Notes: generated from the sequence alone by a model not told the origin. A stretch of DNA of 64,000 nt from Trueperella sp. (GCA_022783305.1 JALEWQ010000022.1:40035-104034), one strand, 5' to 3'; shown: positions 27,201 through 38,869, counted from the stretch's first letter. A program made the numbers and translations.

Positions 27201-30200
27201 TGCCACGTCGCACCGATATTGAATCGATCCTCGTCATCGGCTCAGGCCCGATCGTCATCGGCCAAGCCTGCGAGTTTGACTACTCCGGCACGCAGGCATG
27301 CCGCGTCCTTAAGGACGAGGGCTACCGCGTGGTGCTAGTCAACTCGAACCCGGCGACCATCATGACCGACCCCAACATGGCCGACGCCACTTACATCGAG
27401 CCCATCACGCCCGAGGTCGTTGCCCAGATCATTGCCAGGGAGCGTCCCGACGCCGTACTCGCCACCCTCGGCGGGCAGACCGCGCTCAACACGGCCACGG
27501 CACTCGCCGAAAACGGCACCTTCGCCAAATACGGCGTGGAGTTCCTCGGCGCCGACGCGGAGGCGATCCGCAAGGGTGAAGACCGTCAGGCCTTCAAAGA
27601 CGTCGTCGAGGCCTGCGGCGGCGAAAGCGCGCGCTCATTCATCGCCCACACGCTCAAGGAGTGTCACGAGGCCGCGGACAAGCTGGGCTATCCGCTCGTC
27701 GTGCGTCCCTCTTTCACCATGGGCGGGCTGGGCTCGGGTCTGGCCCACAACCAGGACGAACTCGACCGGATTGTCGGCGGCGGCCTGCGCTATTCAGCCA
27801 CCGCGGAGGTGCTGCTCGAGGAGTCGATCCTTGGGTGGAAAGAGATCGAGCTCGAGGTGATCCGCGACGCTAACGACGTGGCGATACTCGTGTGTTCGAT
27901 TGAGAACTTCGATCCCGTCGGTGTTCACACGGGCGACTCGATCACCATGGCACCCGCACTCACACTCACCGACGCCGAATTTACCGCCGTGCGTGACCTG
28001 GGCATGGCGATCATCCGCGAGGTGGGGCTCGCGTCCGGTGGCTGTAACATCCAGATCGCGATCGAGCCGAAGACCGGGCGCATGGTCGTCATCGAGATGA
28101 ACCCGCGCGTCTCGCGCTCCTCGGCGCTGGCTTCTAAGGCAACGGGCGTGCCGATTGCGAAGATTACCACGAAGCTCGCGGTGGGCTACACGCTCGAGGA
28201 GATCACCAACGACATGACCGGTCTGCCGTTGTCGGCGGGTGATCCGGCTGTCGACTACGTTGTGGTGAAGGTTGCGCGCTTTGCGTTCGAGAAGTTCCCG
28301 GCAGCGGATGACACGCTTACGACGACGATGAAGTCGGTCGGCGAGGCGATGTCGCTCGGGCGGAACTTCACCGAGGCCCTTCAAAAGGCCATGCGCTCGA
28401 TCGACAAGAAGGGCGCCGTGTTCCACTGGGAGGGCGAGCCAGATGTGCCCGCGCTTCTGGAGGCGATGAGGCGCCCCACCCAGGATCGCCTCATCCAGAT
28501 CCAGCAGGCGCTTCGCGGCGGGGCAAGCGTGGAGCAGATCAACGAGGCGACGGCCATCGACCCGCTTTTCCTCGATCAGATCCAGCTCATCAACGAGGTT
28601 GCTGACGAGATTGCGAGCGCGCAGGCGCTGACGGCCGACGTGCTGAGAAGGGCAAAGCGCCACGGCTTCTCTGACCAGCAGATCGGTGCCATCCGCGGCA
28701 TCTCGGAGCAGGCGGTGCGCGAGGTACGCTGGGCCTACAACCTGCACCCGGTCTACAAGATGGTGGACACGTGCGCGGGCACGGCGCCGGCGTCGACCCC
28801 GTACATGTATTCGACCTACGACCAGGAGAGCGAGGTCATGGCCCGGAGCAAGCCGGCCGTCATGATTCTGGGCTCGGGGCCGAACCGCATCGGGCAGGGC
28901 TTGGAGTTTGACTACTCGTGCGTGCAGGCCACGTTCGCGCTCAAGGACTACGAGACGATCATCGTCAACTGCAACCCGGAGACGGTCTCCACCGACTACG
29001 ACATCTCCGACCGCCTCTACTTCGAGCCTCTCACCTTGGAGGACGTGCTCGAGGCCTACCACGCCGAGCTCAAGGCGGGACCGATCGCCGGCGTCATTGT
29101 CCAGTTGGGTGGGCAGACCCCGCTCTCGCTGGCGCAGGAGCTGAAGGCGGCGGGCCTGCCGATCGTGGGAACCACGCCCGACGCGATTGATATGGCCGAG
29201 GACCGCAAGCTGTTTGGCACGGTGCTTGAGTCCGCGGGCCTTCAGGCCCCCGAGTACGGCACGGCGATGTCGGACCAGCAGGCCGTGGACGTTGCCGAGA
29301 AGATTGGCTTCCCGGTGCTCGTGCGCCCCTCCTACGTGCTGGGCGGGCGCGGCATGCAGATCGTCTATTCTCGTGACGAGCTCGATGCCTACCTTGCCCG
29401 GCACGAGTCGGACAAGACGGATGCCTCGCGGACCTCCGCCCCGTTGCTCATCGACCGCTTCCTTGACGACGCCACGGAGATCGACGTCGACGCTCTCTAC
29501 GACGGCGATGAGCTGTTCCTCGGCGGGATCATGCAACACATCGAGGAGGCCGGTATCCACTCGGGTGACTCGGCATGCGTGCTGCCTACCCTCACCCTGT
29601 CCCAGGCGATGATCGACCGGATCTTCGCCGCCACGGAGGCGATCGCCCGCGGCGTCGGCGTCGTAGGCTTGGTCAACATCCAGTTCGCCATCCAGTCCGG
29701 GGTTCTGTACGTCATCGAGGCCAACCCGCGCGCCTCGCGCACGGTTCCCTTCGTATCGAAGGCGACCGGGGTCTCGCTCGCGCCGGCGGCCACGCGGATC
29801 ATGATGGGGGAGAAGATCGCCGCGCTGAAGGCCTCGGGCATGCTGCCGGCCACCGACGGGCGCGTGCTCGACCTCGTCAGCCCGGTCACGGTTAAGGAGG
29901 CCGTCCTTCCCTTCAAGCGGTTTGTGACGAGGCAGGGCACGGTGGTCGACACGGTGCTCGGCCCCGAGATGCGTTCCACAGGTGAGGTCATGGGTATCGC
30001 CGCGACCTTCCCGGCAGCGTTCGCGAAGGCCCAGAGCGCCGCGTACGGCGGGTTGCCTACGGAGGGATCGGTGTTCGTCTCCGTGTCGAACAACGACAAG
30101 GCGGCGATGATCTTCCCCGTCCTCCAGCTCAGTGACATGGGCTTCACGATCTACGCCACCACGGGTACGTCGCAGGTGCTGGAGCGCTATGGCATCGCGA

Positions 30201-30466
30201 CCAAACCGGTGGCCAAGCTGTCGGAGGCGGGGGAGACGAACGTCGTCGACCTCATCTCTTCGGGCGCGATCGACATGGTGGTCAATACTCCCAACACGCA
30301 GGGTGCGCGTGCAGACGGCTACTCCATCCGCGCTGCGACGACGGCGGCGAATCTGCCGATCATGACCACCATCTCGGAGTTCTCCGCTGCCGTGCAGGCA
30401 ATCAAGGGCATGCGCGCCCAAAATCTGGGGATTCGCTCCCTACAGGAATACCAGGCGTCCAAATAG
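27200..30466 (+). CDS. carB: Carbamoyl-phosphate synthase large subunit
   Basis: 1088 residues, full length. Two ATP-grasp halves are present: the carboxyphosphate half beginning [22 protein letters not shown], and the carbamate half beginning [20 protein letters not shown]. An oligomerisation domain lies between them and a C-terminal MGS-like allosteric domain (about 940-1075) ends the protein. It makes carbamoyl phosphate for arginine and pyrimidine synthesis from bicarbonate, ATP and ammonia normally delivered from CarA. The partner CarA here has no glutaminase domain. pyrF, the usual next gene, is absent. Confidence 0.97.
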   Translation: MPRRTDIESILVIGSGPIVIGQACEFDYSGTQACRVLKDEGYRVVLVNSNPATIMTDPNMADATYIEPITPEVVAQIIARERPDAVLATLGGQTALNTATALAENGTFAKYGVEFLGADAEAIRKGEDRQAFKDVVEACGGESARSFIAHTLKECHEAADKLGYPLVVRPSFTMGGLGSGLAHNQDELDRIVGGGLRYSATAEVLLEESILGWKEIELEVIRDANDVAILVCSIENFDPVGVHTGDSITMAPALTLTDAEFTAVRDLGMAIIREVGLASGGCNIQIAIEPKTGRMVVIEMNPRVSRSSALASKATGVPIAKITTKLAVGYTLEEITNDMTGLPLSAGDPAVDYVVVKVARFAFEKFPAADDTLTTTMKSVGEAMSLGRNFTEALQKAMRSIDKKGAVFHWEGEPDVPALLEAMRRPTQDRLIQIQQALRGGASVEQINEATAIDPLFLDQIQLINEVADEIASAQALTADVLRRAKRHGFSDQQIGAIRGISEQAVREVRWAYNLHPVYKMVDTCAGTAPASTPYMYSTYDQESEVMARSKPAVMILGSGPNRIGQGLEFDYSCVQATFALKDYETIIVNCNPETVSTDYDISDRLYFEPLTLEDVLEAYHAELKAGPIAGVIVQLGGQTPLSLAQELKAAGLPIVGTTPDAIDMAEDRKLFGTVLESAGLQAPEYGTAMSDQQAVDVAEKIGFPVLVRPSYVLGGRGMQIVYSRDELDAYLARHESDKTDASRTSAPLLIDRFLDDATEIDVDALYDGDELFLGGIMQHIEEAGIHSGDSACVLPTLTLSQAMIDRIFAATEAIARGVGVVGLVNIQFAIQSGVLYVIEANPRASRTVPFVSKATGVSLAPAATRIMMGEKIAALKASGMLPATDGRVLDLVSPVTVKEAVLPFKRFVTRQGTVVDTVLGPEMRSTGEVMGIAATFPAAFAKAQSAAYGGLPTEGSVFVSVSNNDKAAMIFPVLQLSDMGFTIYATTGTSQVLERYGIATKPVAKLSEAGETNVVDLISSGAIDMVVNTPNTQGARADGYSIRAATTAANLPIMTTISEFSAAVQAIKGMRAQNLGIRSLQEYQASK

Positions 30467-30643
30467 TGAAATGAGGGGGTAATCGGATATGTCGGACTTT
30501 TGTGGTGCGGACAGGTTTTTAGGACGCTGACCTGCGGAAACGCAAGGTCTGTGAAAAATCCGAAAAAACTGTCACAAATCGAGGGGAAATTTTCCCCCGC
30601 GAGCGGCTATATTGGCCGTATACCAGCACTTTAGGGAGGCATC
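30467..30643 (+). promoter_or_regulatory. carB-mihF intergenic region with mihF promoter elements
   Basis: GGGGAAA-T-TTTCCCC (30583-30597) is an inverted repeat just upstream of TATATT (30608-30613), a good -10 that predicts a short leader to the mihF ATG at 30644 with GGGAGG in between. No clear -35 is seen. A small TGCG-gaaa-CGCA hairpin follows the carB end. Confidence 0.45.
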
Positions 30644-30955
30644 ATGGTTCTACCACACCTGACACCGGAAGAGCGGCAGGCTGCGCTCGAGAAGGCGGCT
30701 GTTGCGCGCAAGAAGCGCGCGGCGATCAAGGCCGATCTTAAGAGCGGCAACAAGAAGCTCTCTGAGGTCCTCGAGCTCGCCAAGGAAGATGCGGTGCTCG
30801 CCAAGCTCAAGGTCACCTCCCTTCTACAGTCGCTACCCGGCGTCGGTCCGGCCAAGTGTGAGGCGATCATGGAGGATGCGAAGATTTCGCCGTCGCGCCG
30901 CCTCGCGGGCCTGGGCAAGCACCAGGCCGAGCGCCTCATCAAGCTCTTCGGCTAA
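30644..30955 (+). CDS. mihF: Actinobacterial integration host factor
   Basis: 103 residues, basic, with the helix-two-turn-helix-like GVGPAKCEAIMEDAKISPSRR and the ending LGKHQAERLIKLF that mark the mIHF family. It is an essential actinobacterial nucleoid protein that bends DNA. The position upstream of gmk-rpoZ is conserved. Own promoter upstream and a strong hairpin downstream suggest a monocistronic unit. Confidence 0.96.
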   Translation: MVLPHLTPEERQAALEKAAVARKKRAAIKADLKSGNKKLSEVLELAKEDAVLAKLKVTSLLQSLPGVGPAKCEAIMEDAKISPSRRLAGLGKHQAERLIKLFG

Positions 30956-30965
30956 CGCTGACCTG

Positions 30966-30993
30966 TTTCCCGCGCCGCAAGCGGCGCGGGAAA
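30966..30993 (+). terminator. mihF terminator hairpin
   Basis: A perfect 13-bp stem, TTTCCCGCGCCGC with GCGGCGCGGGAAA (30966-30978 and 30981-30993), around a 2-nt loop. There is no proper T-tract after it, so its efficiency is uncertain. Confidence 0.6.
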
Positions 30994-31029
30994 TTGGGTC
31001 GCCGGGGTCCAATCTGGCACGATGGATGC

Positions 31030-31581
31030 ATGCAGGCATTCGTTCTTACTGGCCCCACCGCCGTCGGAAAAGGTACCGTCATCGCTGAACTGCGCAAGCG
31101 GTTGCCGAGTTTGTGGTTCTCGATCTCGGCTACGACACGTTCTGCGCGTCCCGGGGAAGTCGATGGCGTCAACTACTACTTCGTCACGCACGACGAGTTC
31201 GACCGGCTTGTCGCCGAGGGGCGGATGCTCGAGTGGGCGCTCGTTCATGGCCTGAACAAGTACGGTACCCCGCGCGGGCCGGTGGAGGAGGCGCTCGCCG
31301 AGGGGCGCACGGTTCTTCTCGAGGTTGACCTCGCCGGTGCGCGTCAGATCCGCCAATCCATGCCGGAGGCGTACCAGATCTTCCTCGCGCCGCCGTCGTG
31401 GGAGGATCTCGAAGCTCGACTCCGTGGCCGCGGAACCGAGGGCGAGGAAGAGCAGCTTCGCCGTTTGGAAACCGCGAAGGTTGAGCTGGCTGCCGAGGGC
31501 GAGTTTGACGAGGTCGTCGTCAATGAGACAGTGGCACAGGCCACCGAGGACATACTTAAGATTATGCGCGCCAAAGGCTAG
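31030..31581 (+). CDS. gmk: Guanylate kinase
   Basis: 183 residues from ATG 31030, giving MQAFVLTGPTAVGKGT; longer upstream readings add a non-homologous stretch over the mihF hairpin region. P-loop GPTAVGKGT, the GMP-binding SATTRSARPGEVDGVNYYF and the YGTP segment are present. It phosphorylates GMP to GDP. CACGAT (31018-31023) sits 6 nt upstream and there is no Shine-Dalgarno sequence, so it may be leaderless. Confidence 0.96.
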   Translation: MQAFVLTGPTAVGKGTVIAELRKRLPSLWFSISATTRSARPGEVDGVNYYFVTHDEFDRLVAEGRMLEWALVHGLNKYGTPRGPVEEALAEGRTVLLEVDLAGARQIRQSMPEAYQIFLAPPSWEDLEARLRGRGTEGEEEQLRRLETAKVELAAEGEFDEVVVNETVAQATEDILKIMRAKG

Positions 31582-31632
31582 AATGTAGGGTCGATGCCTT
31601 GTTTTAAGGCGCCATTTCGTGGAGAGGCAAAC

Positions 31633-31899
31633 ATGTTCGGAACCACCCCTCATCCTGAGGGCATCACGTCGCCGGCGATTGACGACCTGTTGGAGAAGGT
31701 CGATTCGAAGTACACGCTCGTTGTTTACGGCGCCGCGCGTGCCCGCCAGATCAACTCCTACCGCCAGGAGATGAAGTCCGGCGATCAGAACATCACCAAC
31801 ATCGGCCCGCTCGTTCCCGCGCTTCCTGAGGACAAGCCGCTCTCGGTTGCGCTACAGGAAATCGATCAGGATAAGCTCTCGCTGACCGTTGAAGAGTAA
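31633..31899 (+). CDS. rpoZ: RNA polymerase omega subunit
   Basis: 88 residues from ATG 31633 with GGAGAGG upstream. The omega core is visible: ITSPAIDDLLEKV, YTLVVYGAARARQIN and the acidic C-terminal DKPLSVALQEI. It assists beta-prime folding and RNAP assembly. It follows gmk as in other actinobacteria. Confidence 0.96.
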   Translation: MFGTTPHPEGITSPAIDDLLEKVDSKYTLVVYGAARARQINSYRQEMKSGDQNITNIGPLVPALPEDKPLSVALQEIDQDKLSLTVEE

Positions 31900-31907
31900 G
31901 ACATCGG

Positions 31908-31929
31908 GAGCCTCCCAGCAGGGAGGCTC
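31908..31929 (+). terminator. Hairpin between rpoZ and coaBC
   Basis: GAGCCTCCC-agca-GGGAGGCTC (31908-31916 and 31921-31929), perfect 9 bp, beginning 9 nt after the rpoZ stop. The tail TTGTGT is only weakly T-rich, so some readthrough into coaBC is expected. Confidence 0.55.
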
Positions 31930-31948
31930 TTGTGTATCCACCCCGCGG

Positions 31949-33189
31949 GTGCTCGTCGGGGTCTGCGGCGGTATCGCCGCCTACAAGGTCGCCGGCGTTG
32001 TGCGCAGGCTACGTCAGGCGGGGGTCGACGTGGTCGTGGTGCCAACCCCCGCATCCCTCGACTTCGTGGGAGCGACAACGTGGGAGGCCCTTTCCGGCAA
32101 CCCCGTACACGTTCGTATCCCGGAGGGCGCGGACCGAGTGGTTCACGTGGCGACCGGCCAGAGCGCCGACCTGGTGCTCATCGCGCCGGGAACTGCCAAC
32201 ACGATGGCCAAGCTCGCCGCTGGTATCGCGGATAATCTTCTTACCGCTTCCGCTCTCGTGGCCACGTGCCCGGTCATGATTGCCCCGGCGATGCACACAG
32301 AAATGTGGAATAACCCCGCAACCCAGGCGAACGTCGCGACGCTCGCCGCGCGCGGGGTTGAGTTTATCGGTCCGGCGATCGGGCGCCTGACGGGTGCGGA
32401 TTCCGGTGTGGGGCGAATGGTGGAGCCGGAGGAGATCGCCGAGGCCGCCATTGCCCGCCTCGGCCTGCCCGTGCCGTCCTCGAGCGACGTCGCCCGGCAG
32501 GACGCGACCGGCCTGCCAGTCTCGGACCTGGCCGGCGCGTCAGTCGCCATCTCTGCCGGCGGCACACGCGAACCCATCGACCCGGTCCGATTTATCGGTA
32601 ACCACTCTACGGGGCGGATGGGGATCGAGCTGGCGAACGAGGCCGCCCGCCGGGGCGCTCGCGTGGCTCTCGTGGCCGCGAACATCGAGGCTGCCCTGCT
32701 CGCGCAGCTCGATCCGCGCGTGGTCATCGAGCCTGTTGGCACCGCGCAGGAGCTCTCCGCAGCCATGGACTCACACGCGGATTCCGACGTCCTCATCATG
32801 GCGGCCGCCGTCTCCGACTTCCGTGTCGCCGAGCGTTCCACGTCCAAGATCAAGCACGGCGAGGAGCTCCACCTGCGCCTCGTCGCCAACCCCGATATTC
32901 TTGCGGGTCTTACCCGCAACCGCCGCCCGAACCAGATCATCGTAGGCTTTGCCGCGGAGACGGGTGACGACACCAACGATTACCTGGAGTTCGGCCGCCA
33001 AAAGGCGCGCAAGAAAGGCGCCGACCTCCTGGTTATCAACCGCGTCGGAGAGCGCACCGGCTTCGGTGACGTCGACACGGCTGTGACGATCGTTGACTCC
33101 GACGGGCGCACCGTCGGCGAGGCAGCTGGCACCAAGCGCGAGGTTGCCGTCGCCATCCTGTCCACCATCTCCACAAGGAAGAACCTGTG

Positions 33190-33190
<1 letters not shown>
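31949..33190 (+). CDS. coaBC: Bifunctional phosphopantothenoylcysteine decarboxylase / phosphopantothenate-cysteine ligase
   Basis: 413 residues from GTG 31949, chosen because the product then begins [14 protein letters not shown], the CoaC start; an upstream TTG at 31889 would read through the hairpin. CoaC flavoprotein domain: GGIAAYK and PAMHTEMW (the usual PAMN has His here, as in many actinobacteria). CoaB domain (from about 170): [24 protein letters not shown] and AAAVSDFR. It makes 4'-phosphopantetheine for coenzyme A. Confidence 0.95.
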
Positions 33191-34371
<1,181 letters not shown>

Positions 34372-34401
34372 AATGTCGGACGCTCATGATTCAATGAACT
34401 C

Positions 34402-36498
34402 ATGACGAACGACGGGCTATTTGGCCTCCCAGAATTTGGACATCAGGAAGAGCTGCTCTCCCTGAGCCCCGTCGCGCGCCGCGTGGACGGAGTGGAACGC
34501 CCGGTCGCGCGCGTCTTGCTCGACATGCCCCAGCCGCACATGGACCACCTCTTCGACTACCAGATTCCCGCGACAATGGATGCGGTGGAGGAAGGTGCCC
34601 GCGTAGTGGTTAACGTGGGCCAGCGTAAGGTGGGCGGCTTCGTCGTGGAGCGTACCGATGTCACTGCCCTGGCCTCGCTGCGCCCGCTCGCCCGGGTGGT
34701 CTCCCCGATGCGGGTCTTGACACCGGAGGTACTTCAGCTGGCGCGAGCCGTCGCCGCCCGGCAAGCCGCGCCGGTGGCCCACTGCCTGCGCCTCGCCGTC
34801 CCCCAGCGTCACGCGCGCGCTGAGCGCGAGTTTTTCGAGGATCCGCCGTCCTTCGGGAAGTCTAGGGTGGTCGATGATTCGCCGTGGTCGGCCTACATCG
34901 GCGGGCCGGAGTTCGCTACGAAGGTGCGCGCCGGCGCCCACCCGAGTGCCGCGGTGCAGATGCGTGCCCGGGACCGCGTCCACCACCTGTTGCCGAGCCT
35001 GGTAAGCGCGGTGCGGGAGGCGGGAGAGTCGGTGCTTGTCGTGGTGCCCACGCCGGTCATGGCACGCCAGCTCGCGGAGGATCTGGAGCGCCTGGTAGGG
35101 GAGAAGCCGGTGCTCATGATCTCGCAAGACGAGCACGCCACCCGCTACCGCACGTTTCTCAGCGTGCTCACGGGACGAGCCCGCATCGTGGTCGGAACGC
35201 GCGCGGCGGCGTGGGCGCCGGCCGAAAAGCTCGGCATGGTCGTGCTCGTCGATGATCACCACTCGGCGCTAAGGGAACGCCGTAGCCCATACGTCCACGC
35301 ACGCGAGGTGCTCGCCTTGCGCGCGAAGCTCAACGGCTGTTCCTTCGTCGCCTTCAACTTCGGTCCGTCCCCCGAGCTTGCGGCGATGGTGGCGCGGGGA
35401 AGGGCGCGCTGGATCACGCCTGCGCCCAGTGCGCACCGCGACGGGGTGGCGCAGATTATGGCCGCGCAGGACTTCCGGATTGAGGGGATCGATCTGGCCC
35501 GGATGCCCTCCTCCGTCTTCGCGGTCACCCGCGAGGGGCTCACCCGCGGGCCGGTGCTCTTCCTCGTCCCGGAGGCCGGATACGTGCCCGTCACGGCGTG
35601 TAACCGGTGCCGGCAGCTGGCCACCTGCCCGCTGTGCGGGGGGTGGCTGGCGATCAGCCACCCGGGTGCGCCTTTGCAGTGCACGCGGTGTTCGCACGTG
35701 GTGCGTGCTTTTCGTTGCGCAGAATGCGGTGGCACGCAGGTGCGCGCAGTACGGATCGGATCGCAGCGTACGGCCCAAGAGGTGGGCCGGGCGTTTCGGG
35801 GCACACCGATCCACGTGGCGGGGGTTGGCCAATCGGCCGGGCTTGACGGCTCGGCGCGCATCGTCGTCTCCACGCCGGGTGTGATTCCGGACGTGGAGGG
35901 CGGATACACCGCCGCGGTGGTGCTCGACGCGGGTTACCTGTTGCGTTCCAACCGGCTGGATGCGGAGGTCCATTTCCTGCGCACCATCGCGCACGCCACC
36001 GCACTCGTGCGGCCGCGAAGCGCGGGCGGCAAGCTGCTGGTGGTAGGCGACGTGCCCACGCCCTTGGTCGGGGCCCTGCACACGTGGGATATGGCCGGCT
36101 GGGCAGAGGGCGTGCTCGGCGAACGCCAGCCCATTGCCCTGCCGCCTACTGCATGCTGGGTGGAGGTGCGCGCGGACCGAGAGGGGCTGCGCCAGTATCT
36201 TGGGCTGCTTTCCGCGGCAGCTCAGGCTGGTCTTGCCCGTCAGACGGGCAAGGATACCCCTGTTGGCCAGGCAGCTCCGGAGCTTCCGGTCGACGCGCTG
36301 CTGAGCGGGGGAGCGCATGACGTGGTGCCTGGCATGGCGATACTCGGCCCGCAGCTGGCCGGGGATGAACTCCTGGTTTACCTGCGCTTTCCGGAGTCCG
36401 AGCGCGCGGAAAGGATGGCCACGGTGTATGCGGCGCTCCGCGAGGCTTCGGCCCGGAGGGTGTCCGGTGTGCGTGTACGGGTGGATCCCGAACTGTAA
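34402..36498 (+). CDS. priA: PriA-family primosomal protein N', helicase motifs degenerate
   Basis: 698 residues. The N-terminal 3'-DNA-binding domain and the four-pair Cys cluster are kept (CNRCRQLATCPLCGG, CTRCSHVVRAFRCAECGG), which marks PriA. The helicase core is eroded: no GxxGSGKT Walker A is found where it should be, and the DEAH box reads VDDHHS. This loss is a known feature of actinobacterial PriA, annotated as probably lacking helicase activity. It likely loads the primosome by structure recognition only. TTCAAT (34390-34395) is 6 nt before the ATG, with no Shine-Dalgarno sequence. Confidence 0.92.
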   Translation: MTNDGLFGLPEFGHQEELLSLSPVARRVDGVERPVARVLLDMPQPHMDHLFDYQIPATMDAVEEGARVVVNVGQRKVGGFVVERTDVTALASLRPLARVVSPMRVLTPEVLQLARAVAARQAAPVAHCLRLAVPQRHARAEREFFEDPPSFGKSRVVDDSPWSAYIGGPEFATKVRAGAHPSAAVQMRARDRVHHLLPSLVSAVREAGESVLVVVPTPVMARQLAEDLERLVGEKPVLMISQDEHATRYRTFLSVLTGRARIVVGTRAAAWAPAEKLGMVVLVDDHHSALRERRSPYVHAREVLALRAKLNGCSFVAFNFGPSPELAAMVARGRARWITPAPSAHRDGVAQIMAAQDFRIEGIDLARMPSSVFAVTREGLTRGPVLFLVPEAGYVPVTACNRCRQLATCPLCGGWLAISHPGAPLQCTRCSHVVRAFRCAECGGTQVRAVRIGSQRTAQEVGRAFRGTPIHVAGVGQSAGLDGSARIVVSTPGVIPDVEGGYTAAVVLDAGYLLRSNRLDAEVHFLRTIAHATALVRPRSAGGKLLVVGDVPTPLVGALHTWDMAGWAEGVLGERQPIALPPTACWVEVRADREGLRQYLGLLSAAAQAGLARQTGKDTPVGQAAPELPVDALLSGGAHDVVPGMAILGPQLAGDELLVYLRFPESERAERMATVYAALREASARRVSGVRVRVDPEL

Positions 36499-36516
36499 GG
36501 GCCGGGCCAAAGCCCG

Positions 36517-36522
36517 TAAGAT
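36517..36522 (+). promoter_or_regulatory. -10 element of fmt, leaderless configuration
   Basis: TAAGAT ends 6 nt before the GTG start of fmt, which predicts transcription starting at the start codon. GGAAAG between them could serve as a weak ribosome site if transcription starts further upstream. Confidence 0.45.
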
Positions 36523-36528
36523 GGAAAG

Positions 36529-37440
36529 GTGCGTATCATCTTTGCAGGAACACCCGACACCTCGGTTCCCTCACTCGACAAGTTGAACGAGGACCACGAG
36601 GTCCTCGCTGTGCTCACCCGTGCCCCGGCGCCGGTGGGCCGCAAGCGTGTGTTGACCAAGTCGCCCGTCCACGAACGCGCGCAGGAGTTGGGCCTGCCGG
36701 TCCTGACCCCGCGTAGTCTTCGGGACGCCCAGGTCCAGGCGCAGATCGCGGAGTTGGCTCCCGAGGCGGTGGCAGTAGTCGCCTACGGTCTGCTCGTCCC
36801 GGAGGAGCTACTTGGGCTGCCCGCCCACGGCTGGCTCAACCTTCACTTTTCCCTGCTTCCGCGCTGGCGCGGGGCGGCTCCCGTGCAGTACGCCATCGCC
36901 CACGGGGATACGGTGACGGGCACGGCCGTATTCCAGATCGAGTCCGGGTTGGACACCGGTCCGGTCTACGACGTGCGCGAACACCCCATCGCCGAATCTG
37001 ACACCGCCGAGTCCCTGCTCGCCGTGCTCGCCCAGTCCGGCGCGGCGCAACTCTCGCAGGTTCTGGCCGAGATCGAGTCCGGCCACGCTCAGGCGCGGCC
37101 CCAGGAGGGAGTGGCGACTCTCGCACCGCGGCTCACCTCCAAGGACGCCCGGATCGACTGGTCCCAACCGGCTGAGGTGGTGTCGGCCCGTACCCGCGGC
37201 TGGTGGCCCGCCCCCGGGGCGTGGTCCGATATGGACGGCAAGCGCGTCAAACTCGGCCCGGCCGCCGTCACCGATATCGAGGGCCTGCGCCCCGGACAGA
37301 TCGGCGAAGGTGGCGTGGTAGGCACGGGAACTACGGCCGTCCGGCTGTCCCGGGTGGGTCCGGCAGGCAAGGCGTGGATGGAAAGCGCGGACTGGATCCG
37401 GGGACTACACGGTAAGGCGAGCTTTGAGGTGAGGCAGTGA
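36529..37440 (+). CDS. fmt: Methionyl-tRNA formyltransferase
   Basis: 303 residues from GTG. The N-terminal formyltransferase domain has LNLHFSLLPRWRGAAPVQ and the catalytic HGD region; the C-terminal tRNA-binding domain begins near residue 205. It formylates Met-tRNA-fMet for initiation. The stop overlaps the start of rsmB. Confidence 0.97.
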   Translation: MRIIFAGTPDTSVPSLDKLNEDHEVLAVLTRAPAPVGRKRVLTKSPVHERAQELGLPVLTPRSLRDAQVQAQIAELAPEAVAVVAYGLLVPEELLGLPAHGWLNLHFSLLPRWRGAAPVQYAIAHGDTVTGTAVFQIESGLDTGPVYDVREHPIAESDTAESLLAVLAQSGAAQLSQVLAEIESGHAQARPQEGVATLAPRLTSKDARIDWSQPAEVVSARTRGWWPAPGAWSDMDGKRVKLGPAAVTDIEGLRPGQIGEGGVVGTGTTAVRLSRVGPAGKAWMESADWIRGLHGKASFEVRQ

Positions 37441-38849
37441 TGAGCGAACGTCCATCAGGGTGGCGTCCCGGCCGCAGGCAGAGCGACGCAGCCCGCACCG
37501 CCGTCTTCGAGGTCCTCACGGATGTGGAGACGAACGGGGCTTATGCCAACATCGCCCTGCCCAAGGCGATCCGAGCCGCGCGGCTGAACAAGCAGGACGC
37601 GGCCTTTGCCACGAACCTGTGCTACGGCACGCTGCGACTGCAGGGGCGTTGGGATGCCATACTCGCCCACTGCATGGACCGTGAACCCGAGCCGGCCGTC
37701 GGGGTGCTGTTGAGGATGGGCGTGCACCAGTTGTTCGCCCTACGCACCCCGCCCCACGCCGCGATTAACGAGACCGTCATGCTCACCCGCCACCATGTGG
37801 GCACGGGCGCGTCGGGTTTCGTCAACGCCGTCCTACGCCAGGCCAATGAGCGCTCGCTCAAGGAGTGGCAGGTACAGCTCAAGGACGACCACGGCAAGGC
37901 CGCCTCGACGGGGTTCATCGCCGACTGGTTTTCCCACCCGCGTTGGATTGTGCGCGCGCTGTCGGAGGCGCTCGTGGCCCACGGCCGAGAGCGCCGGGAC
38001 CTCATCTCGGTCTTGAAAGCCGACAACGAGCCGGCCGACGTGGCCCTCGTTGCGCGCGACATTTCGATTAACGCGTTGCGCTCCGACGTCGGGCGGGGAC
38101 ACATGAGCTGCCGGCCCGGCCACCTCGTGGACTCGGCCCTCATCCTCGAGGGTGGCGACCCTGGGCGGGTGTTCGCCGTCCGAGACGGAATTGCGGGCGT
38201 TCAGGACGAGGGCTCCCAGCTCGTGGCCCGGACCTTCGCCGCCGCCCCCGTCGACGGTGAAGACGGTGCCTGGCTCGACATGTGTGCCGGGCCGGGCGGT
38301 AAGACGGCCACCCTCGTGGCGCTCAACCCCGCCGTCACCATCTTCGCCAACGAGCTTCACGAGCACCGCCTGGACCTGGTGGCTGACAACGTGGCACCCT
38401 GGGCCGATCGAGTTCAGCTCAGGCTCGGCGACGGCGCCGACATCGGCGCGGAGCAGCCCGCGAGCTTCGACAGGGTGCTCATCGACGCGCCATGTACGGG
38501 TATTGGTGCGCTGCGTCGCCGCCCTGAGGCGCGGTGGGTGAAGGCGGCCGGCGACGCCCTCGATCTAGTCCGCCTCCAGCTCTCCCTCCTGGAGTCCGGG
38601 TGGGAAGCCGTCCGGCCTGGGGGAGTGGTGGGGTACTCGACCTGCTCGCCCTATCTACCCGAGACCACCGGCGTGGTTGAGACCTTCCTCGCCGGTCGCG
38701 AGGATGTGGAGGTGCTCGACGCCCGCGAGCTCGCCTCTTCCCAGGCAAAGCTCCCGATCGTCGGGGCGGGGCCCTACCTCCAGCTGTGGCCAGACCTGCA
38801 TGCCTCGGACGCCATGTTCCTTGCACTCTTGCGCAAGCGCGCGCGTTAG
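37440..38849 (+). CDS. rsmB: 16S rRNA (cytosine-5)-methyltransferase RsmB-like
   Basis: 469 residues from ATG 37440 (GTG at 37437 also possible). An N-terminal NusB-like RNA-binding domain (to about 160) is followed by a class I methyltransferase domain. The AdoMet site is DMCAGPGGKTA, motif IV is IDAPCTGIGALRRRPE and motif VI is YSTCSP, with the two catalytic cysteines of m5C RNA methylases. Conserved position after fmt. Confidence 0.95.
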   Translation: MSERPSGWRPGRRQSDAARTAVFEVLTDVETNGAYANIALPKAIRAARLNKQDAAFATNLCYGTLRLQGRWDAILAHCMDREPEPAVGVLLRMGVHQLFALRTPPHAAINETVMLTRHHVGTGASGFVNAVLRQANERSLKEWQVQLKDDHGKAASTGFIADWFSHPRWIVRALSEALVAHGRERRDLISVLKADNEPADVALVARDISINALRSDVGRGHMSCRPGHLVDSALILEGGDPGRVFAVRDGIAGVQDEGSQLVARTFAAAPVDGEDGAWLDMCAGPGGKTATLVALNPAVTIFANELHEHRLDLVADNVAPWADRVQLRLGDGADIGAEQPASFDRVLIDAPCTGIGALRRRPEARWVKAAGDALDLVRLQLSLLESGWEAVRPGGVVGYSTCSPYLPETTGVVETFLAGREDVEVLDARELASSQAKLPIVGAGPYLQLWPDLHASDAMFLALLRKRAR

Positions 38850-38857
38850 GCTCCGTA

Positions 38858-38863
38858 TAGAAT
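38858..38863 (+). promoter_or_regulatory. -10 element of rpe, leaderless configuration
   Basis: TAGAAT (5 of 6 consensus) ends 6 nt before the rpe ATG; no Shine-Dalgarno sequence between. Confidence 0.5.
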
Positions 38864-38869
38864 TGCCTC

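Noticed and set aside
27794..30421. 875-codon open frame on the minus strand across carB
   Set aside because: It is the antisense shadow of carB in GC-rich DNA: no ribosome site, no recognisable motifs, low-complexity Arg/Gly/His composition, and carB itself is full length and conserved.
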